64,000 bases of DNA from Cyanobacteria bacterium REEB417. GTDB lineage: Bacteria; Cyanobacteriota; Cyanobacteriia; PCC-6307; Cyanobiaceae. A program made the translations under genes and the position numbers. The stretch lies in NCBI GenBank assembly GCA_018970945.1, contig JAGWVJ010000001.1, forward strand, positions 1-64,000, given 5' to 3'. Positions 55,423 to 64,000 of this stretch are shown here, one piece after another (the first letter of the stretch is position 1; each line of letters begins with the position of its first letter). The notes below the pieces were generated by a model. The model did no database searches. It was not told the DNA's origin and was given only the letters and a program-made list of their open reading frames with translations.

Positions 55423-56358
55423 TTGGCCAGCCACTCAACCAGCTCCGATCTGGTGCGCCGGTACCTCCAGGAGATCGGTCGCATCGCCCTGCTCGGCCAG
55501 GAGGAGGAGCTGCTGCTCGCCAGGCAGGTGCAACGGCGCCAACGGCTGCTGGCCCACTGGCAGGACCCAGCCGAACCCGGCATCCGTGCTGGCGCTGAGC
55601 AGCGCCGGGTGCTGCAGGAGGGCAGGCGGGCCAAGGAGCGCATGGTCCGGGCCAACCTGCGGCTGGTGGTGTCCGTCGCCAAGAAGTACCAACAACGGGG
55701 CCTGGAGCTGCTCGATCTGGTGCAGGAGGGCAGCCTGGGCCTTGAACGCGCGGTCGATCGCTTTGACCCGACCCGGGGCTTTCGCTTCAGCACCTATGCC
55801 TACTGGTGGATCCGCCAGAGCATCACCCGTGCCCTCAACAACCAGGGCCGCACGATCCGGATGCCGGCGCATGTGGGCGACAAGCTCGGCCGCATCCGCC
55901 AGGCCCAGCATCGGCTTGGCGTCACGCTGGGGCGGGAGGCCACGGTGGCTGAAGTGGCAACCGGCACGGGCCTGAGCGAAGCGACGATCCGCCGCACCCT
56001 GCAGCAGCTGCGCCAGCCCCTGTCGCTGGAGAAGCGAATCGGCCTTGGACAGGCCAATCAGCTGGCCGACCTGCTTGTGGCACCCCAGGCCAGTCCCGAA
56101 GAGCAGCTGGCGAACTCCCAACTGCGCGAAACGATCGAAGCGCTGCTGCAGCAGCTCAATGGCCGCGAAGGCAGCGTGATCCGCCAGCGGTTCGGACTGC
56201 TCGATGACACCCCCCGCAGCCTCAGCGAGATCGGCGAGCGGCTGAACCTGTCGCGCGAGCGGGTGCGCCAGATCGAAACGCGCGCGCTGCTGAAGCTGCG
56301 TCAACCCCAGAACCGCTGCAGATTGCGCGACTACCTGGCCAGCCTGGATCAACGCTGA
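55423..56358 (+). CDS. RNA polymerase sigma factor, RpoD-like (group 2/3 type)
   Basis: 311 residues. Region 1.2 (SSDLVRRYLQEIGRIALLGQ), region 2 with ANLRLVVSVAKKYQQRGLEL and FRFSTYAYWWIRQSI, region 3, and region 4 (LSRERVRQIETRALLKLR). There is no large region 1.1, so it is an alternative RpoD-like factor rather than the principal one, as common in cyanobacteria. Start is the TTG at 55423; no ATG or GTG fits before region 1.2. Confidence 0.9.
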   Translation: MASHSTSSDLVRRYLQEIGRIALLGQEEELLLARQVQRRQRLLAHWQDPAEPGIRAGAEQRRVLQEGRRAKERMVRANLRLVVSVAKKYQQRGLELLDLVQEGSLGLERAVDRFDPTRGFRFSTYAYWWIRQSITRALNNQGRTIRMPAHVGDKLGRIRQAQHRLGVTLGREATVAEVATGTGLSEATIRRTLQQLRQPLSLEKRIGLGQANQLADLLVAPQASPEEQLANSQLRETIEALLQQLNGREGSVIRQRFGLLDDTPRSLSEIGERLNLSRERVRQIETRALLKLRQPQNRCRLRDYLASLDQR

Positions 56359-56390
56359 TCGCGGGCCACGCGCCCAGGCCACCAGACGCC

Positions 56391-56420
56391 TTGCCTGTGG
56401 AGGCCAACGCCGACTAGAAC
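56391..56420 (+). promoter_or_regulatory. Possible promoter for dps
   Basis: TTGCCT (56391-56396), an 18-base spacer and TAGAAC (56415-56420), ending 22 bases before the dps ATG. The boxes match sigma-70 consensus only partly; no operator symmetry is obvious. Confidence 0.3.
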
Positions 56421-56442
56421 AGACTCATTCCGTTTCGGCACC

Positions 56443-56928
56443 ATGGGCGTCAGCGCACCGCCAATCGACCTGGGCATCCCCGAAGCCCAGCGCCTCGAGA
56501 TCGCCGAGAGACTTGGCCTGGTTCTGGCCGACACCTGGGTGCTCTACGCCAAGACCCACGGCTTCCACTGGAACGTCACCGGGCCAATGTTCAACACCCT
56601 GCACCTGATGTTCGAGGGGCAGTACAACGAGCTGTGGGCCGCACTCGACGAGATCGCCGAGCGCATTCGCGCCCTGGGTTGCAAAGCACCCTTCGGCAGC
56701 GCCACCTACAGCGCGCTGGCCTCGATCAGCGACGCCCAGGGGGTGCCGGAGGCCATGGCGATGGTGCGCGAGCTGGTCGAGGGCCATGAAGCCGTCGCCC
56801 GCACCGTGCGCCGCGTGTTTGCCCTGGCCGATGAGGCCAACGATCAGCCCAGCGCCGACCTGCTGACCCAGCGGCTGCAGATCCACGAGAAGACCGCCTG
56901 GATGCTGCGCAGCCTGCTGGAGGACTGA
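56443..56928 (+). CDS. dps: Dps-family ferritin-like DNA/iron-protection protein
   Basis: 161 residues. The ferroxidase site region KTHGFHWNVTGPMF (H39, H42), then LHLMFEGQYNELWAALDEIA with the Asp and Glu ligands, is diagnostic. Dps dodecamers oxidise and store iron and protect DNA from peroxide. Length is normal, with no unusual N-terminal extension. Convergent with nothing; next gene is pyrG on the same strand. Confidence 0.92.
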   Translation: MGVSAPPIDLGIPEAQRLEIAERLGLVLADTWVLYAKTHGFHWNVTGPMFNTLHLMFEGQYNELWAALDEIAERIRALGCKAPFGSATYSALASISDAQGVPEAMAMVRELVEGHEAVARTVRRVFALADEANDQPSADLLTQRLQIHEKTAWMLRSLLED

Positions 56929-59481
<2,553 letters not shown>

Positions 59482-60411
59482 GGAGAAGCATGCAGAGTTC
59501 AGAAGGGCGATTCAGGGGAGCCGTCACCAGGGCGCTGAGGGCCGACGGCAGCGTCCAGTCCTCATGGCCGGTCTCCAGGGGAATCCAGCGGGGCTGCGGT
59601 GCGTTGAAGTAGACCCAGCCGATCAGCTCGGGGTATCGGGCAAGGGCGTCACGGGCCTCGAGCAACCACCGGCGCCGCTGCTCGGTGGTGCCGCTGACAC
59701 CCATTTCAGCGATCAGCACCGGCTTGCGGTACTGCGCATGCAGCCAACGGCGGCGGTCATAGATCTCGGCAAAACTGCTGAGCTCGCCACGGCGACTCCA
59801 GCGCGGCGAGCTGTAGACCGACACCCCGATCAGATCGACCGCATCGCCACCCGGCCAGAACGGTCGGGCATCGCCATTGCCGGCCGGTGACCACACCCAA
59901 TGGAGCCTTCGACAACGGGGCTGCTGATGGGCCCGCTGCCAGACCGCCCGATAGAGGCGCACATAATCAGCACCCTGACGCACCGACCAGGGGTACTGCC
60001 CGGTGTGATCCATTTCGTGGGCAAACCGCACCAGCACCGGTTGCTGCGGTCGGCAAAGCTGATCCAGGAGAACATCCAGACGTGCGTTGTAGCGCCCCTG
60101 CTCAACATCACGCACCAGGGTGCGCGAGCCCTCAGCAAGAGCTGGATCTGCAAACGGTTCCAGGGTGATCAGGGCCAGACTGCGGCGGCCCTGAGCCATC
60201 GCCAAAACTGCGGCGATCTGCTGCGAGGCGGTGGGATCAACCCAGCTCACAAACGTGGTCTCGACGTTGCTATGGGGCAAGGGCTCGGCAACGCTCGAGT
60301 AGCGATAGGCCCCAGACAGAAACGCCGTGCTGCCCAGGGGTTCCCAAAACGGGAGTCCCGCCACAAACCCCACCAGAAGACCAAAGGGCCAGAGTTGACG
60401 AAGCTTGTGCA

Positions 60412-62124
60412 TCAGGGCCTCCACTGATGCATCGTCAGCAGCCCTTCGCTCACCTGCAGGGGAGCCCTGAGCTCCTGGTGACGTACCACGGCCGTCAGCA
60501 CAACAAGAGCCAGAGCCCCCACAACCAGGCAGTAGTGACGACCCAGTTGCTGCAAGCTCAGACGCTTCAGGCGATGGTCGAGTCCAAGGGCCAGAACCGC
60601 CGCCAGAACAGAACAGAAAGCACTGATCAGAATCAACAGGACGTAGCCGCGGGCTTCTCCGGCGCGTGCGCCGAGCAGCAGAGCCAACAGGGCACCTGAA
60701 ACGGCAATTGCAAGGTGTGGCGTGATGAAGGTCAGGCGCAATGGCTGGCGCTGCTGCTGCTTGCTGGTCACCCTGAATTCACGGGCACCCGCAGACACAC
60801 GGTCGACGCAGGCCGTGATCACGCCAGCCAACACCCAGGGTCCGCGGGTGAGTTCAAACAGCATCTGCTCCCAGCCCACCAAGGTGCTGCAAGGCGGATT
60901 GAGCCAACCGAGATGCCTGATCCAGAACAGTGGCAGCAGGCTCAGCAACAACTGAAGGAGCCACAGCGCCAGAAACTGTGGATAATCAACCCTGACCCAG
61001 GGCTGGGCAGTCGCCATGGCGACGCCAGGCAGGAACAACCCCACAACACTGAAGGCACCACGCAGGGGATAGAAGAGCTGGCAGTAGAGAAACTGAACCC
61101 GTTGATGGACAGGCAGCCCTCCCACAACACGCGGAGTCAGGCTCAGCAGGATCGTGGCCAGACTGCGCGCCCACTGAAATTCCTGAACCATGGCATCTTC
61201 AAAGGTTTCAGGTCCAAGGCCATGGCAACGCGCATCAATGGCAAAAACACCACGCCATCCACTGCTGTTGAACAACAACGTGGTCGAGTGATCTTCCGCC
61301 AGCTCAGGACCGAGGCCCCCGATCTGGGCGAGTGCTGCCGTGCGCACCGCATAGTGACTGCCAATGCACAACGGCGCGAAGCCTGCATTCAGACCGAGCT
61401 GTAGTGGTCCGTGCAGTACCGATTCGGCATACAGGCGGCCCCGCGCCACCCAACTGCTGGCCGCATTGCGATCACAGATCGAAGGGGCCGCGACGTAGCC
61501 AACCCGTTGATCTGCAAATGGTTGTGCCATTGCCCGTAGATAGCCCGGATCTGGACGGTGATCAGCGTCGAGCTGCACAACGACGTCGTACAACTCGTAG
61601 CCGTAGTGGTCATAGAAGTAGGCGAGGTTGCCCTCTTTGCAGCGCCGCCTGCGGGGCCAGGACAGGTTGTGATATGCGGGAGCATCACGTCGGCTGGACA
61701 CCCGCACGCCACGGCTCAAACACCAGCGCAACACCTCGGCAGTGGGATCCTCATCCGCCAACCAGGTGTCATGGGGCGGATCCTGAGCCAGCATGGCCTC
61801 AAGGGTTTCCTGCACCAACGGCCAGGGCTCAGAAGGCGCCTTGGTCACCACCATCGCCAGGCGCAGATCGCTCGGATAGGCGGAGTTCGGATTGACGCGC
61901 TGCATCTGCACAACGAAGTAGAACGTCCACAGAGGCAAGGCCGTAACCACAACCATCAACAGCGTGTTCAAGGCCATTCCCCAGAGGCCAGCCCAATGGG
62001 CCGGCTGCAACCACCAGGCCCAGAACAGACCTGTCGCCAGCGCCCAGACCAGCACCAGGGCCAGCAGGACGGCCTGCTGAGCGGGCCTGAGCACTGGCAT
62101 CAAGCTCGATTCAGCTGACGGCAT
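60412..62124 (-). CDS. Processive family-2 glycosyltransferase, cellulose-synthase-like
   Basis: 570 residues. Two N-terminal membrane helices, a GT2 domain with the D,D,D,QxxRW-type motifs (WLADEDP; VQLDADH, ~184; LAEDHST, ~277; QEFQWARS, ~313) and about five C-terminal helices forming a channel. The QxxRW motif reads QEFQWA, a variant, so the polymer need not be cellulose. ATG 62124 overlaps the galE 3' end by 14 bases; the 3' end overlaps GH26. No PilZ domain or separate regulator is seen. Confidence 0.85.
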   Translation of the reverse strand: MPSAESSLMPVLRPAQQAVLLALVLVWALATGLFWAWWLQPAHWAGLWGMALNTLLMVVVTALPLWTFYFVVQMQRVNPNSAYPSDLRLAMVVTKAPSEPWPLVQETLEAMLAQDPPHDTWLADEDPTAEVLRWCLSRGVRVSSRRDAPAYHNLSWPRRRRCKEGNLAYFYDHYGYELYDVVVQLDADHRPDPGYLRAMAQPFADQRVGYVAAPSICDRNAASSWVARGRLYAESVLHGPLQLGLNAGFAPLCIGSHYAVRTAALAQIGGLGPELAEDHSTTLLFNSSGWRGVFAIDARCHGLGPETFEDAMVQEFQWARSLATILLSLTPRVVGGLPVHQRVQFLYCQLFYPLRGAFSVVGLFLPGVAMATAQPWVRVDYPQFLALWLLQLLLSLLPLFWIRHLGWLNPPCSTLVGWEQMLFELTRGPWVLAGVITACVDRVSAGAREFRVTSKQQQRQPLRLTFITPHLAIAVSGALLALLLGARAGEARGYVLLILISAFCSVLAAVLALGLDHRLKRLSLQQLGRHYCLVVGALALVVLTAVVRHQELRAPLQVSEGLLTMHQWRP

Positions 62125-63139
62125 GCGTGGCCTCCCTCATCAGGACTGACTGCAGGCGTTGGCGCTGATCCCAGGCCGCGGCATCGGCCACGACCTGGCG
62201 CAGAGCGGAGTGCCGCGGTGTCCAACCCAGCACGTCGCGGGCCTTGGCGGAGTCGCTGACCAGCGCCGGCGGATCACCTTGCCTGCGAGTGGCCAGCTGC
62301 ACAGGCACCTCAAGGCCGAGCTCCGCCTCGACCTGGCGCACCACATCACGGACCGACACGCCGTAGCCGCTGCCCAGGTTGAAGTGGTCGCTGCCGCCAC
62401 CAGCCAGCAGATGGTCGAGCGCCAGCAGATGGGCCTCGGCCAGATCGCGCACATGAACGAAGTCACGGATCGCCGAGCCGTCGGGTGTGCCGAAGTCACT
62501 GCCGAAGAGCTGAAGCGGCTGGCGATCACGCGCCGCACTGATCGCCAGCGGAATCAGATGGGTTTCCGGTTGATGCAACTCACCGAGACCGTGGTCGAGA
62601 TCGGCACCCGCGGCATTGAAGTAGCGCAGCACCACCGAACGCAGGCCATAGGCACGACCCATGTCGGCAAGGATCCACTCGGCGGCAAGCTTGCTGCGCC
62701 CGTAGGCACTGATCGGCGCTTTGGGGCTGTCTTCCACGAGGGGGAGAAGCTCAGGGACCCCGAAGACGGCGCAGCTCGACGAGAACACCAGCGGCGGCGG
62801 CGGGGCGGCGGCAGCAGCCATGGACTGCTGCACCAGGTTGAGCGTGCCTGCGGTATTGACCCGGTAGTAGGCATCCGGGATGTGGGCTGACTCGCCCACA
62901 TAGGCGAGGGCCGCAAAATGCAGAATCGCCGCAAAGGCATGGCGTTGAAACAGCTGTTTCAGGGCCTGGGTGTCCTCAAGGTCGCCCTCTTCAACGCTGA
63001 CGCCAAGCTGTTCAACGGTGGCGCGATGCCCGCGGCTCAAGTTGTCGAAGACCACCACCCGATGGCCCCGCTGCTGCAGCCCGGGGATCACATGGGATCC
63101 CACATAACCGGCCCCGCCGGTCACCAGAATCGTCGCCAT
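62111..63139 (-). CDS. galE: UDP-glucose 4-epimerase
   Basis: 342 residues, extended SDR. NAD motif ILVTGGAGYVGSHV, active-site SSSCAVFG, then YGRSK (YxxxK). RYFNAAGA and HVRDLAEAHLLAL are typical of GalE. It supplies UDP-galactose (or UDP-GalNAc). The start overlaps the stop of the dehydrogenase gene (TGATG at 63137-63141), and it is followed by the GT2 gene, so it feeds polysaccharide synthesis. Confidence 0.9.
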   Translation of the reverse strand: MATILVTGGAGYVGSHVIPGLQQRGHRVVVFDNLSRGHRATVEQLGVSVEEGDLEDTQALKQLFQRHAFAAILHFAALAYVGESAHIPDAYYRVNTAGTLNLVQQSMAAAAAPPPPLVFSSSCAVFGVPELLPLVEDSPKAPISAYGRSKLAAEWILADMGRAYGLRSVVLRYFNAAGADLDHGLGELHQPETHLIPLAISAARDRQPLQLFGSDFGTPDGSAIRDFVHVRDLAEAHLLALDHLLAGGGSDHFNLGSGYGVSVRDVVRQVEAELGLEVPVQLATRRQGDPPALVSDSAKARDVLGWTPRHSALRQVVADAAAWDQRQRLQSVLMREATHAVS

Positions 63140-64000
63140 CAGAACTGCTCCCCGCTGCCGATCGCCCAGGTCTCCAGACCGCAGGCCCGGGCCGCAGCCA
63201 GATCGGTGCCTCGGCGGGTGTCAAACACCCAACCCGGCCGGCGCATGCGCGGGGCCAGCCGCGACCAGTCGAGCTCGCCATACTCGGCCCAGTCGGTGAG
63301 CAACACCACCGCATCGGCATCGTCAAACACCGCCTCAATCCTGTGCTGCACCTGGAAGCTGCCCTGACCGGCACCGGCCTGGGGAGAACCGGCCTGGCGC
63401 TCCGCCAGCGCCTGCTGCACGGCCTGCTCGGAGACACAGGGGTCGTGAATCGCCAGATGGGCGCCCTCGCGCAGCAGTTCTGTGCAGATGGCGATGGCAG
63501 GACTCTCGCGGGTGTCGTTGGTGTCGGCCTTGAAAGCAAAACCCAGAATGGCGATCGTTTTGTCGCGCAGGGTGCCGAACAACTGCCGCACGATCATGCG
63601 AGCCAGGCGCTGTTGCGCCCAGTCGTTCATCTCCACAACCGAACGCCAATAGTCGGCCACAGGCGTCAGCCCGTAATGGTCGGCCAGGTAGATCAGATTG
63701 AGCAGATCCTTGCGGAAGCAGCTGCCGCCGAAACCAGGTCCAGGCTTGAGAAAATGATGGCCAAGCCTCGAATCGCTGCCGATCGCTTGACGCACCTGGT
63801 CGACATCGGCACCGGTCTGTTCACAGACGGCGGCGATGCTGTTGATCGAACTGATGCGCTGGGCCAGAAACGCATTGGCGGTCAGCTTGGCCAGCTCCGA
63901 TGACCAGAGGTTGGTGCGGATGATGCGTTCGGGACTGACCCATTGGGCATAGATGCTTTGCAGATCGTCGAGTGAGCTCTCACAGTTGCCGCCGAGCAAC
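63139..64000 (-). CDS. ugd: UDP-glucose 6-dehydrogenase (N-terminus beyond the window)
   Basis: At least 286 residues up to the right edge; the frame runs off the window, so the NAD-binding N-terminal part is missing. Catalytic segment PGPGFGGSCFRKDLLNLIYL with the nucleophile Cys, the long central helix, and the C-terminal domain with ILGFAFKADTNDTRESPA. It oxidises UDP-glucose to UDP-glucuronate. First visible gene of the polysaccharide operon. A GDP-mannose dehydrogenase is a less likely alternative. Confidence 0.88.
   Translation of the reverse strand, partial: LLGGNCESSLDDLQSIYAQWVSPERIIRTNLWSSELAKLTANAFLAQRISSINSIAAVCEQTGADVDQVRQAIGSDSRLGHHFLKPGPGFGGSCFRKDLLNLIYLADHYGLTPVADYWRSVVEMNDWAQQRLARMIVRQLFGTLRDKTIAILGFAFKADTNDTRESPAIAICTELLREGAHLAIHDPCVSEQAVQQALAERQAGSPQAGAGQGSFQVQHRIEAVFDDADAVVLLTDWAEYGELDWSRLAPRMRRPGWVFDTRRGTDLAAARACGLETWAIGSGEQF

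Overview
The window is a GC-rich stretch of chromosome that looks like a unicellular cyanobacterium of the Synechococcus/Cyanobium type. Pointers are an adjacent pair of class-C flavodiiron proteins (one with canonical and one with replaced iron ligands), two acyl-lipid desaturases, a DUF98-type chorismate lyase as used for plastoquinone synthesis, a compact RpoD-like sigma factor, and many short proteins of a kind common in marine picocyanobacteria. Most genes are housekeeping or conserved-hypothetical and tightly packed, with many 4-base overlaps. No rRNA operon, CRISPR array, prophage or intact insertion sequence is visible.

Layout. 1-3.2 kb: the end of a SNF2 helicase gene, a HEPN/nucleotidyltransferase pair and a SWIM zinc-finger gene, all translationally coupled. 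3.2-8.2 kb: a MEKHLA protein, the flavodiiron pair, and a hairpin-rich intergenic stretch. 8.2-12.9 kb: gcvP and gcvH of the glycine cleavage system and a PLP lyase-like gene, on the minus strand. 13-15.8 kb: two desaturase paralogues around a divergent hypothetical gene. 16-17 kb: a small secreted protein and a dead IS3-family relic. 17-22 kb: rplI, dnaB, an unknown gene, mnmG. 22-26.8 kb: a three-gene type I secretion operon on the minus strand (parvulin-like foldase, ABC exporter with extra N-terminal domains, HlyD). 27-33.9 kb: chorismate lyase, several small genes, a SprT-like protein, ligA and a TVP38-family membrane protein. 33.9-39.7 kb: a three-part ABC-2 exporter with an embedded DUF427 gene, then valS. 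39.8-45.7 kb: membrane proteins, a coupled solute-binding lipoprotein and MscS channel, and a renalase-like oxidoreductase.

45.75-47.0 kb holds a very small island. A complete tRNA-Val(UAC) gene ends at 46928, and the 3' 46 bases of the same tRNA recur as an exact direct repeat at 45751-45796. Between the repeats lie only a MntA/HepT toxin-antitoxin pair and debris. This is the classic footprint of integration into a tRNA 3' end, with no integrase left.

47-58.7 kb returns to core genes: a DUF2227 protein, mazG, an exported beta-carbonic anhydrase, a short ArfB-like release factor, speE-speB (polyamines), two small genes, gcvT, aspS, a sigma factor, dps and pyrG. 58.7-64 kb is a minus-strand polysaccharide operon. 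UDP-glucose dehydrogenase (cut by the window end) and UDP-glucose epimerase make sugar nucleotides. A processive family-2 glycosyltransferase, a GH26-like glycosidase and a putative exported barrel protein could polymerise, trim and export a polymer.

The strongest candidates for something undescribed are the coupled SNF2-HEPN-MNT-SWIM cluster, the minimal tRNA-Val/MntA-HepT island, and the GT2-GH26-barrel polysaccharide operon. All family assignments come from reading motifs by eye; no database search was run.
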